From the NCBI GenBank assembly GCA_963931925.1, contig OZ007570.1:34491084-34555083 (forward strand): 64,000 nt of DNA, written 5' to 3'. A program made the translations under genes and the position numbers. The notes beneath the pieces were generated by a model, which was not told where the DNA came from, made no database searches, and was given only the letters and a program-made list of their open reading frames with translations. Numbering within the stretch: position 1 is the stretch's first letter; every line of letters starts with the position of its first letter. Source of the DNA: Onchidella celtica. Lineage: Eukaryota > Mollusca > Gastropoda > Systellommatophora > Onchidiidae. Positions 25,454 to 37,000 of the stretch are shown here, in pieces.

Positions 25454-25600
25454 ACCTGTGGCCGTATGCATAATCAATGCGTAAACTAAAGTAAACACGT
25501 TGACTGGTGTTAACGCAAGAAATAAATACAATTTCTCGTGTTAACACCAGTCAACGTATTTACTTTAGTTTACGCATTGATTATGCATACGGCCACTGGT
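25454..25600. repeat. Near-perfect 147-bp palindrome (foldback element)
   Basis: Left arm ACCTGTGGCCGTATGCATAA ... GTTGACTGGTGTTAAC returns inverted as GTTAACACCAGTCAAC ... TTATGCATACGGCCACTGGT. Arms of about 70 bp differ at only a few positions, with a short spacer near 25527. Probably a tiny MITE or foldback copy; the target duplication is not certain. Confidence 0.85.
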
Positions 25601-26243
25601 CACTTATTTATCACGTTGAGATTGATATTTTTCACAAAGACTTTATTTATGTCTATGTTATTTTTGTATATAAAAAAAACAAAACAAAAAAAACAAGAGC
25701 GTATAAACATCCAGTGATTTTTCCGGTGATTGGGCACTTCATCTTTACCCGAAAGCCACACATTTATTATCAGCGGACGGCAGACAAAGACAGAAGCCTA
25801 CACGAAACGCGACAACATGGAAGTAAGGCCATACCAGTTCGAGCCAGCGAACATTAAAAGAGCAGAGCCTGAGGATTAAAGATGTCAACAGTGAAGATGA
25901 CAGTGAATGTGGACATGGAGTGGCGAGTTTTAGCAAAAGATAAAATTATGAAGACATAGGCCTATCCCAGATCTACCATCTCATCTAGACTTTAGATAAT
26001 CTAGTCAAATTTAGATCTATGATTGTCTTGATAAACATTATTACATTGTAACTTCATTACTTAGAGGTAAATCCAGATTTACTTAGCTTGTTCTGGTTAG
26101 TTAAGTGTAAATGTTCTAGAACAGCACATTGTTGTACGAAGTGCTTACTCGCAGATGTCTGCAAATAAGATCCCGATCTTATTCGCAGATGGGGGTTTCT
26201 AGGTTTCATGGTGTCTAGTACGGATAGTTCATCCAGCCTATTG

Positions 26244-26340
26244 TGGTCTGCGTGGCGCAGTGACTAGATTCTAGTGTCTGTGGTCATCAATAGGAGACTA
26301 TGAGTTCAAGGTCTTGGGTTCAATCCCGCAGAAAAAAAAG
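26244..26340 (+). mobile_element. tRNA-derived SINE head
   Basis: TGGCGCAGTGA (A-box-like, 26253) and GGTTCAATCC (B box, 26317) are spaced as in an RNA polymerase III promoter and followed by an A run at 26332. There is no cloverleaf good enough for a tRNA gene. Short and probably truncated. Confidence 0.6.
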
Positions 26341-26831
26341 TAACAGCAGCACAACAAAGACAGCTCGTGCGGAAATTTGAAGCCCCCCCCCCCCCCCTTA
26401 CCATCTCGGCAGGCGAATTTACTTAGCATGCCAACGGGGAACATGAGTTCGTGAGTAAAAGCGTTACTAAGCAGGGTCTCTAATGCTACTGTGGACATGA
26501 TAACCGATAAGTATCGCTAAAAAAGACAGCCTTGTACATCATTACCGGAAAAAAACACCACGCGTTACTCCGAATCGAGCCATCTTACTGAGTGAAGAGC
26601 CTAATTATTCAACAGAATAAACATGAATTGTGATCTAAAGGAGCTTTTCCTAAATAAAAATCACAAAACCAAAAAATCCATCTGGGAATAGGATTCTGAT
26701 CTTATTTGCAGACGTCTGCGAATAAGCGTGGACATTGTTGTTCGAGATTGTCTCTAACTTGCCAACTGGAAGGTTTGAGATTAGCAACAGATCTAGATCT
26801 AGTGGTACATGTACTAATAGATCTAGGTGTG

Positions 26832-27049
26832 TGTAATGTATCAGATCAGATCATGGGACTTAACTCATTTTAGAGATGATGTATTCTTAATTGTTGAGTT
26901 GTGTTCCTTTACACATTCCGTGGTGAGTATGCAAATGTTTCTGATGCAACGGGGGTTGAGAAGGTGATTAAAAAGATGCCAAGTCAATACACACGTGTTA
27001 TTTTGAGTTCTTTCGTTCTGAAGTTCTGTGTCCTGCACAAGATACAACA
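26832..27049 (+). repeat. 5' LTR of the Mag-like element
   Basis: Starts TGTAATGTATCAGATC and ends GCACAAGATACAACA; matches 31873-32091 along its whole length. Confidence 0.93.
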
Positions 27050-27051
27050 TT

Positions 27052-27062
27052 TGGCGACGAGG
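27052..27062 (+). other. Primer binding site, tRNA-Ser type
   Basis: TGGCGACGAGG, two bases after the LTR, is the exact complement of the 3' end of a serine tRNA whose acceptor stem begins GACGAGG. Confidence 0.85.
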
Positions 27063-30000
27063 TAAACTAAGATATCTACTTTATATCTAGACTAGATCGT
27101 GTGAACCTAGACTTTCACTAGATATACTCGTCACAGCTCTAGACTGGCCATGACATCGACATCGTCTGCTTCGACCATGCTGTTTGGCAATCTTGAGCCA
27201 TACTCTTCAGACACTCCGTTTGTTGAATACCAAGAACGTCTCAATTTCTACTTTGAGGCTAACAATGTCACAGATGTTTCTAAACAACGTGCTATCCTAC
27301 TCACTGTAGTGGGTCCCTCAACTTTCCGCATTATTAAAGATCTGTGTTTCCCTCAAAGTCCAAGAGACAAAACTTAATCAGAACTTTGCAACCTGTTAAC
27401 AAACCACTTCAATCCTAATCCACGTAAGTTTGTCCAACGAAAAAAAATTGAAGAAAGGATCAGATACCACAATGAATCAATTCAAGACGTTGTTGTTGCC
27501 TTAAAGAAATTTACTGAATTTTGCCAGTTCGGCGACTCGCTTAATGAAAGATTACTGGACAGATTTGTTATGGGTGTAAATGATGGTCCCATACAACGTA
27601 AACTCCTCCAAGAAGATAATCTAACCTTATCCAAGGCAATGTCACTGGCTCAATCCATGATGGATTCCAACAAAGGTGTTCGTTCATTTGAAAATAAACC
27701 TTCAGCAGATTCTTCCAATTCAGCTTCGTCAATCAACTTCACGAAGTCTTCTAAATTCAATGCTCAGCCTACTAGTAGACCTACAACTACTTCTCGTTCT
27801 TACTCATCTTGAAACAGTTGTGGGGACAACCATATGGGACAATTCTGTAAGTTTCGTGATGCTGTATGTCATACCTGTGGCAAACGAAGACATATTAAGA
27901 GAGTATGTAGATCGGGGTCTAAACCTAAACATTCCCCTAAACAGGGTTCAGCCACTCTGAACAATACATCTAACTCCAGGCCTAGGTCTACAGCAAGAAC
28001 CTTCAGACAACACCAACTTGATCAAGGTTTGGATCAGCCATCGTCATTTAGTGATGAGACATCGTATGAACTGTATTCTCTTTGCTCCACTTACAAAAAG
28101 CCAGTTTTTGTTTCGCTTCAGATTGATGATCAGAATATTGATTTTCAAGTTGACACAGGTGCAAGTATCACTGTCATGGATATCAGAACTTATAGTAAAT
28201 TCAAAGACAAACATCACCTCCAAAAATCCAATAAAATTCTTAAGTCTTACACTGGTGACAATGTGAAAGTAATTAGAGAAACAACTGTTTCTGTCACATA
28301 CGAACGTCAACAGTGCACCCGACGTCTTGTCGTAGTCGACAATTCAGGTCCTCCATTATTGGATCGAAATTGGCTTTCTGCAATCAAACTTAACTCGACT
28401 GAAATCTTTTCTTTATTGTCACAACCATTAAACGACTCTCGAGAGACATGATAAAGTATTCTCCGATGAACTCGGGTGTCTCAAAGATTTCAAAGCATCC
28501 ATCAAAAGGATGGAGCACAACCAAAATTCTGCAGGTCTCGTCCGGCACCTTTTTCTCAGAGGGAAGGGATAGAGGAAGAACTTCGCAGACTGGAAAACGA
28601 TGGTGTAATAGAAAAAGTGACATTTTCTGAGTGGGCATCTCCAGTTGTTGCAGTGCCTAAAGCATCGGGGCAAATAAGATTATGTGGTGATTACAAGAGA
28701 ACCATTAATCTAGTATCAAATGTGGACAAATATCCTCTGCCTACAAAAGATGGACTTCTCGTGAAACTGCAAGGTGGAAAAACATTTACAGAAATCGATT
28801 TGAGCAACGCATATAATCATCTGGAGCTTGATTAAACTTCAAAAAACTTGACCACCATTAACACACATAAGGGACTGTTTCGTTACAACAGACTAGTGTA
28901 CGGAATTGCTGCTGCACCTAGCATCTTCCAACGAACCTTAGAGTGTCTTCTGCAGGACATGGACAATGTTGCTGTGTACATCGATAACATATACGTCACT
29001 GGTGCAACAGAACAAGAACATCTTGCCACTCTTGACAAAGTTTTAGGCAGATTAAAAGACAGTGGGCTTCGTTTACGCAAAGCAAAGTGTGCCTTCATGA
29101 AAGAGGAAATAAGTTTTCTAGGTTATCAACTAACGGCAGAAGGTGTAAAACCACAAATAGAAAAACTTCGAGCAATCCAAGAGGCACATCCTCCGCAAAA
29201 TGTTCAACAACTAAGAGCGTTCTTAGGCCTTATGAATTACTATGGCAATTTCATTCATAACCTTTCGTCAGAGCTCGCTCCACTTTACTCCTTGCTGAAC
29301 CAGACAACAAAGTGGCACTGGTCGAAACAACATCAGCAATGTTTCGCCAGAGCAAAGAAACTACTCATGTCTGACAAACTTCTTGTTCATTTTGAACCTG
29401 ACAAGAAACTTGTGATCAGCTGCGATGCATCTCCATATGGTGTTGGTGCTGTCCTCTCGCACATCATGGATGATGGTAAAGAGCAACCAATTGCGTACGC
29501 ATCAAGAACACTCATGCCAGCAGAGAAAAACTACTCACAGCTGGATAAGGAAGCTTTAGCGATAACGTTTGGTGTCAAGAAATTTCACAATTTCGTATAT
29601 GGAAGATCTGTGACAATTTACACAGAACACAAACCTCTCCTCGGATTGTTAGGTGAAAACAAAACTATTCCAACGACAGCTTCGGCAAGAGTTATTCGAT
29701 GGGCATTAACATTGTCTGCTTATGATTACAAACTATGTTATCGCCAGGGTAAACAAAATGAAAATTGTGACGCTTTAAGCAGATTGCCTATTTCAGACAC
29801 TTCTTTAAATGTGCCCATGCCTCAAGACATTCATGAGCTATTTTTAACATTTGATCACTCAATGGTCACATCTGATGAAATTGCTAAAGCTACACAAGAA
29901 GATCCATTGCTTTCAAAAGTGTATTCTTTTGTTAAGAATGGTTGGCCAAGTGAGTTATCGGGTGACGAAAGTGCTCACATGCGTGCATATTTCAATAGAA

Positions 30001-31859
30001 GGTCAGAGCTTAGTTGTGACAATCAATGTATTCTATGGGGCACCAGAATTATAATTCCTGTAATTTTCAGATCATCGGTGCTTGAAATGTTTCATGATTC
30101 TCATCCAGGTATCTGCAGGATGAAAACTCAGTGTCGCTCCTATGTTTGGTGGCCAAATTTGGATAAAAAAAAATTGAACAGTTTGTAAAACACTGTCATG
30201 AATGACAGATACATCAAAATACCCCACTAAATGTTCCTTTGCCTCCATGGAGTTCGCCTGCAGGCCCCTGGTTAAGATTGCACATTGATTTTGCTGGGCC
30301 TTTTATGGGTCACATGTTCTTAGTTCTTGTGGATCCATTTTCAAAACGGCTTGATGTAAAAGTCATGACAAACATTACTGCTGAAAATGCAATTTTTCAG
30401 TTGCGAGGCATTTTTGCAAACTTTGGCTTGCCGGAATGCATTGTTTCTGACAATGGTCCCACATTCACAAGTGAGAAATTCCGGAACTTTCTCAAAAGAA
30501 ATGGTGTGAAACATGTAACTTCTGCTCCTCTTCATCCCTCTACTGGGGCAGTAGAAAAGGCTGTTCAAACATTCAAAAATGCTATGAGAAAAATGTCTCA
30601 TAAAGGTCCAATTGAAGAAAAGGTTTTGAGATTTCTCACACAATACAGAGTCACTCCACATACAACCACAGGTGTAACACCATCAGAATTACTCCTAGGT
30701 AGAAGAATGAAAACACACTTAGATTTGTTATTTCCTGATTTTTATCAAACTGTAAATGAGCACAAAACAAAACAAAAACTGTACTATGACAGCGACTGCA
30801 AGGACAGACAAATTGATGTCAATGATGATTTCTTTGTAAGAAATTACTCTGCTCATGGGGAACCTTGGGTTCCAGGTGTTGTCACTACAAAAACTGGACC
30901 AGTTTCATTCACTGTGACAACTAAAGAACAAGGTCTTATCCGACGCCATGCTAACCAGTTAAAGCCTAGGTACTCCTCAAACTCACAGTTTGAGTCTACT
31001 TCACCTCAAACCTTACCACATTCATCTATGGGGGAGGAAGAGAAAACAATGGTTTCAGATCAATCAGTGACAGTATCAGAGCAAATTTCAAAAACTGCAC
31101 CAAGTAGTGTTGTGCAAGAGCCAGAAAAGGTGCAGGAGAGCTCAAATTATGAGATTAGTAACTAAAAGTCAAATATTGTTTATTCTGAACCAAAACAAAG
31201 TAAAAGCAGTGAACCAGCTCCTCTCAGAAGATCTGACAGAATCAGAAAAGCTCCTGATAAATTAACCTTGTAGTTGTACTACAAGATGTGATCTTAATCC
31301 ATTTCATAACATTATGATATATGAGATCTCTAGCATTATGATCTGACTTGATTTTGATTTTGTGTGGATGTATTGAAATACTTAGTACTTACTTCACTAT
31401 TTCCAGTTTTATTGTCATTGAGTTTGTTAGACTTTACCTCTCAATTTTATATTTATTCCTGTACTAATATTAGAGTTAATCTCTTGAATCATTTACTAAG
31501 ATGTAGTAGATCTGAGTAGATTTTCAGTCATTTATTCATTACTACCATTCTGCATATATATATATATATATCTTTGCCTCATTATTCTTCACGTATGTCT
31601 CATGTTTATTCGTTAGTCATTTCTAAATTATCGTCGTCAAGATCAACTTATTTCATTTCATGCTCATACTTTATTGATTTCTTTTTCACTGTTCAAAACT
31701 TCCTATTTCAATTCGTTCATACTTTAAAAGGCTTGGTACTTGATTGTTATTGTTAATCCAAACTTATTTCATAATGAACATTCCAGTACTTCAAGTGTTA
31801 TTTTCATCAGTTTTCAAATCCATAGACGTTCCTCATAATTTTGGGATAAAGTTCAACAT

Positions 31860-31872
31860 TAGGGGGGATGAA
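31860..31872 (+). other. Polypurine tract of the Mag-like element
   Basis: AGGGGGGATGAA lies immediately before the 3' LTR, where plus-strand synthesis is primed in this family. Confidence 0.75.
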
Positions 31873-32091
31873 TGTACTGTATCAGATCAGATCAGGCGAC
31901 TTAACTCATTTTAGAGATGATGTATTCTTAATTGTGGAGTTGTGTTCCTTTACACATTCCGTGGTGAGTATGCAAATGTTTCTGATGCAACGGGGGTTGA
32001 GAAGGTGATTAAAACGATGCCAAGTCAGTACACACGTGTTATTTTGAGTTTTTTTCATTCTGAAGTTCTGTGTCCTGCACAAGATACAACA
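31873..32091 (+). repeat. 3' LTR of the Mag-like element
   Basis: Starts TGTACTGTATCAGATC, ends AAGATACAACA, and is followed by the GTGTG target duplication. Confidence 0.93.
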
Positions 32092-34074
32092 GTGTGAATA
32101 TAATTATGTATATTCGAGTAATGTATGTACATAGATGTATATTGAGTAGACAGTGAAGCATTCTAAGAAGAGTGGTTCTTCTTGACAGCTTTTATAATCT
32201 AGATCTAGATCTTCTTTGAAGCTTGATCAACTCCATGAAAAAATGATAAAATTAAAGTGTTCCAGGAATCTGTGCAGTGACCGAAATTTAGAGTAAAACT
32301 AGTTCAATTGTTCAGTCTGCAGTCTCTAAGAAGGAATCTAAAAAGTACTACATCGTGTTGTTGTTGTTGTCGTTTTTTAATTGCATTAGATAGCACTGTA
32401 ATTTTAAACAGTTGTAACTGGTACACCTTTTCATCGTATTAACTCTATGTGGAGATATTTCAAATTCGTTAACAATTAGACAGCACTGATTACTGTTTAC
32501 TGTATGATTTATTTTTTAAAAAAACATTTTCTTTTATCTTCAGGTATACCTGTGAAAACTGTGCAGCGATGTCAACTGCAGCAGAAAATGTTTGCTGCCA
32601 GGATTTTGTAGAAATTATGGCAAAACTCCAAGAACATCAGGTGCGTCAAAACCTGTAAGTGCCTCCCGAGTGCATTACGCAACATCTGGGGTTTGAACAG
32701 AACTGTTTATCTGCATAGTGTTAGAGCGAGACTTGGCTCGAATCCGACAAGATGGCGAAGATGAAGAGGAACTAATTCACCAGTATGTAGGAAGTCACAC
32801 CAAAATGTTCATTAAATGATTTTTCGCACATATTTATAACATAGACAAAAGGGCTGGACATACTGGTGCCCCTGCCAAAATCACATTAATTTAGCATTAC
32901 ATTATGTTTTTGAATTATTCACTTGATGTTCTCGTATAGTAGTTTTCAGAGATTCTACATATTTTGCAGAACAAGATAACGCCTTAGGGCAGGTTAAAAC
33001 AGGACACTTTGATTTTCTCGCAACTTCCTTTGATAAAGATTACAAGATTTATTAAGTAGAGGACCGACGTTCCATAAAATATCCACTTACGGAAATGTTT
33101 TTATGTATTTGTATACTGCTTTCTGATATCAAAAGACAACAATGCAACAAATTGAAATAAAATGAGACAGAGCACCAGCATTTTTTACACATTCGTGATC
33201 AAAGCAATTTAAGTTTCATGTCATCATTCTGATCCCAAACATGTTCTAAATTTTAAACAGTGTACATTTTGGCTGTTTGAATTTCATGTTGAAAATCCCA
33301 TTAAAAAAAACAAAACATGAAGTCAGTGGGTTTGGAATGGTAGAAACGGCTTCAATGCCAGATATTTTCGTTGCAGCTGAGCTCCTCACATTACAAATTG
33401 AATATGAAAGGTGATTTTTTTTTGTTGTTTAAAAATAACATTAAGAATGTTAACATGGAAGTGTTATTGTTCTTTTTTTTCTTCAGAACATATCGTCACA
33501 TTGCCTATCGGAATTTCTTTACATAGTTTTGGCGTGCGTTGGGCAAGAAGAGGCGTATCATTTTAACAGCCTGTGTTGTTACCAAAATCAGGCAGGCATT
33601 TCCTTCTGACAATAGTTAATACTGCGGCTTCAAGTATCCCCAACCAGTAAGTTTGAAAAAACTATTTAAGTATGTGACAGAATTACTTCTCAAATCTCAT
33701 CTTGTTTTTTTTTTGTGAACAATTTTCACTATACTGTGACTGCAGTAATGCTGGCATACCATTCAGTCATTTACTCACAGTAATGATCCCACTTACAGTT
33801 TAGATCTAGATCTAAGTCCAAATGACTTTTCTTTATCCACCCATCCCATATTTGGCGAGTTGTTTTTGTTTTTTTTTGTACTCAAATTCTCCAAAATAGG
33901 TCAAGTATACTCACTGACATTTAAACCCAACTCAATTCTGCATGTAAATGTTCGTCATTCAGACAAGTACACACTCAAAAGAATGTCACCACTTTCTCTT
34001 TCTCTTTTGTCACTTATTTGTGGCAAATGAATTTATAACACTGTATGAGTATGAGTGTTTAATGTTCCTTTTAA

Positions 34075-37000
34075 TTAAATGTGGAAATGGGATTGTTGAA
34101 TGTTATGCTGTAGGCCAAATCTGCTTTGGTATGTCGCATACAATGTGGCTTTGTCTTGAGGAGGATAAGTCATCGTGAGAGTTGTTGGCACTTCCCTTTG
34201 TCCAAGTGCTATGGCTGCTGCCCTTTCATAGCTGGGGTAACGCAGCCGGTATTCGACCACCACTTTCCACAGATCATTCACATATTCTGAAATACAAATA
34301 TTAGTTCAGATGATTTGGCGACAGATAAAATCTCATTTTCATTAGTAACAGGTTATAATGGTAACATTTCTACCAACAGACAATGCTTACCTCCAACCCC
34401 CATTGTAAATTCCCCAAGAACTGCGCAAAGGCTATATTGATAGACCACAATTTAATTGAACTGGTTTGTGTAGATTATGCCCACTCTTTGACTATTAACG
34501 AATCTCATAATGCTACAGTATGGTTTCTACTTTACGCCACCACCACTTTTTAGCGGAAAATATGGCACCAAATAATATATCACTTTCAATAAAGAAAGAT
34601 TTAAAGTAAACCATTCTTTTGCACCCACTTTTTTTATTTACCAAAAATGCTCTCTTCTTTGACAAAAAGTAAAATGGCATTGCCTTTTTTTTGCTTTTGG
34701 GTACACTATTATAATTGTCTTTGGCTGGCCATCGTCATCTTCAATTCTTTCTTTGTCACTATTTTCATTAAAAAAGTAACATTCAATAAAAAGACAGAAA
34801 GGCATAATGAAATAATTATAAAATGCTCCACCAACCAAATTCGTCAACTGCATTTAATATCTGGTAAGTCTAGCCTCTACATAACTGTAATTTTTGGTAG
34901 CTGCCAGTCCACCAGAAAAGAAAAAGCAATAAACCTGTAAACATGTAAATTGTATAACTTGTTATAAAATTGGTAATTTTACTGCCTTCCCAAGAAAGTT
35001 CATGTTATCAGGAGACGGTTATATTATTGAATAATGCTTGTAATCATTGCCATCTGGACCATGGTACTCTTAAAATTTTCAGTTGTGTTTCCAGGATGAT
35101 TACTGTAGGATATTTGTACAGCCAGTAAAGAAAACCACTGCGAATCCAAAATGCAAATGATCTAACTTAAGCTAAACAGAGATGCAGCTCCTAAAATAGC
35201 ATAAAAACAGTACTACGAAACTGAAAACATTTCAAGATAGTACATTGCCAATCATCCTCGTCTTGGTGTTTGTGCTTGAGTAACTTCAATTATGAAATAA
35301 TGCTTTCATCACCGGATAGGAACAGTGATAACATTTGGTGCCAACTGGCATATCATGGAATGAAATGCTTCCAGCTTTGAAGTCTGGATGTGTGGTGACA
35401 GTTGTTTGATGTCTTGAAGCAGCAGCTTTTGTTCTACAATTTTTTTTAAACTCTCGGAACGGTCTGTTGTCTGAAAGTAGAGCGAATCAATCATCTTCAG
35501 TGCACGGTTTTCTGAACACAATAGCCAAGCATTGAAAAAAACATGCCGACAACAGTAATTCCATTCCTTGCTTAACTGTTCTGCATTAGTCTTCGTTTGC
35601 TTGCACAGTGTTCATGCTTGAACACTCTCCTTTAAAAAGTTTGTGGCCAAACATACAGTATATTGTTATTACATAATAAAACTTTCAATCCCTAGTGATT
35701 ACCTGCCCTAAACCACTCTCGGCCATCCACGCCCATCTCTTCATGTTCACATCTTGGAAACATGTCTCCGTGACCCTCGTGAATGTTGCAGACATGTCGC
35801 AAGACACATAGCCATTTTTGAAGGACCAACTCCCCGTTCCCATCGCTGCTTCTGGCAACCCAGTAGAGGTGATTTGAAAAACTCCTGGCCCACAGTTGGA
35901 CCATATTGAGCTCTTGTTTCTTTTTTGAAAGAGCTTCCAGTTTTTTTTTTATGAATGCCTGTTTGAATTGCAAAATTAATAAGTCGTTTAAGTACATTTG
36001 CTCTTGGCATATTTTTTTTCCACCATATAAGCAGAGATATTATTATTGTCTTGTTCAATCTTATTGTCAGTATACATTGCATCGGTTTCTTAATCATTTA
36101 GTTAATGTATTACATGTAAATGATACTTTTACTTTTCATGACTGTAAATTGCAATAAATGTTATCCTGTTATTGCACCCCATAGCTTCCTCTTGACTATT
36201 TTACAGTACGCATTTGGATTGCATTGAGTGATTTTTCTTTTATTGTAAATTGAAATTGTTTGCTGTCTATCAAAAGTGATATTATAATACCAGTCTAAAG
36301 CTATTTCTATCACTGTTGGAGAGGGAAAAAAGGGAAATAAAATTCATAAGTTTCAAGTTTTTGAATCACACTCATGTATAATACGTACCATCACTAGTTG
36401 CACCTCGAGCACGTTGTTGGATTCCAGGTCGAGAAATGTATAGCTAGAATATGTAGCTGTCCGGCCAGGTGTGCAGCAGCGTGCACCCCCTCCAACTTTG
36501 ATTGGTCTTCCTTGGCGCTCCTTCATTAGAGAGGCCTGCTGTCTTTCCCATTGTTTTGAAACTAAGGGTACAAGATATCCTCGCTGGATGTTGCAGTGAG
36601 TTTTGAGGCTCATTGTGGCTACAGACATTGATTTTAATGACCTGATACTTTTTGAAACATTCAGGCAAAAAGAATTAAATGTGTACAGCCAACAGGAGAT
36701 TTCCCCAAGCCAGCTTATGATGAACTGGCTGGCTATTCCATTGCCAGCTATAGATGCCCATTAATACAATTTACCACGCAGTGGAGAATGGTCCCCCAAG
36801 TCTTCGCTGACTGTACCTACAAAGATTCAACAATAAGAGACTCGTCAAAATCATCTAAACACTAGCAACAGAATTTTGCTTTGATTTTGCTATTACATGC
36901 AGGATGGGGAATATACAATTTACGAACGACATTCATTGCTAGGATGGACCTTGAAAGTCTGCTCCCGTTTCCCTCCTCACTATAATTATTCAATTCTGTT

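Larger units (their letters stand above)
26832..32091 (+). mobile_element. Ty3/Gypsy LTR retrotransposon, Mag-like, recent fossil
   Basis: About 5.26 kb with two LTRs of 218-219 bp, flanked by a 5-bp target duplication GTGTG (26827-26831 and 32092-32096). The LTRs differ at roughly 4 percent of positions, so the insertion is fairly young. Parts in order: gag (about 27.15-27.95 kb) with a CCHC zinc knuckle, protease with DTGAS (about 28.15 kb), reverse transcriptase (about 28.5-29.25 kb), RNase H (about 29.4-29.8 kb), and integrase with zinc-finger, core and carboxy-terminal parts (about 30.05-31.1 kb). No envelope gene is seen. The serine-tRNA primer site fits the Mag group. The coding part is broken in about five places, so it is not active. 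It sits in the first intron of the P2RX7-type remnant, same strand. Confidence 0.93.
25817..33651 (+). pseudogene. P2RX7-type intracellular (ballast) domain gene, broken
   Basis: Four exon-like pieces in order on the plus strand. Piece 1 (25817 to about 25930) begins MEVRPYQFEP, the usual start of invertebrate P2RX7-like proteins, then passes through a stop into another frame rich in Asp/Glu (NSEDDSE). Piece 2 (32544-32640), after TCTTCAG, reads YTCENCAAMSTAAENVCCQD, the CxxC...CC zinc-binding part. Piece 3 (about 32667-32805) reads ECITQHLGFEQNCLS. Piece 4 (33487-33651), after TTCTTCAG, reads YRHIAYRNFFT, stop, FWRALGKKRR, CVVTKIRQAFPSDNS, stop, YCGFKYP. The order of Cys, AYR and GF motifs fits the domain, which in vertebrates forms the cytoplasmic end of the P2X7 channel and in invertebrates occurs without a channel. 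Several stops point to a pseudogene. A SINE head and a Gypsy element lie in intron 1. Confidence 0.75.

Noticed and set aside
25507-25857. 116-codon plus frame over the palindrome
   Set aside because: It starts inside the palindrome and uses a different frame from the MEVRPYQFEP start.
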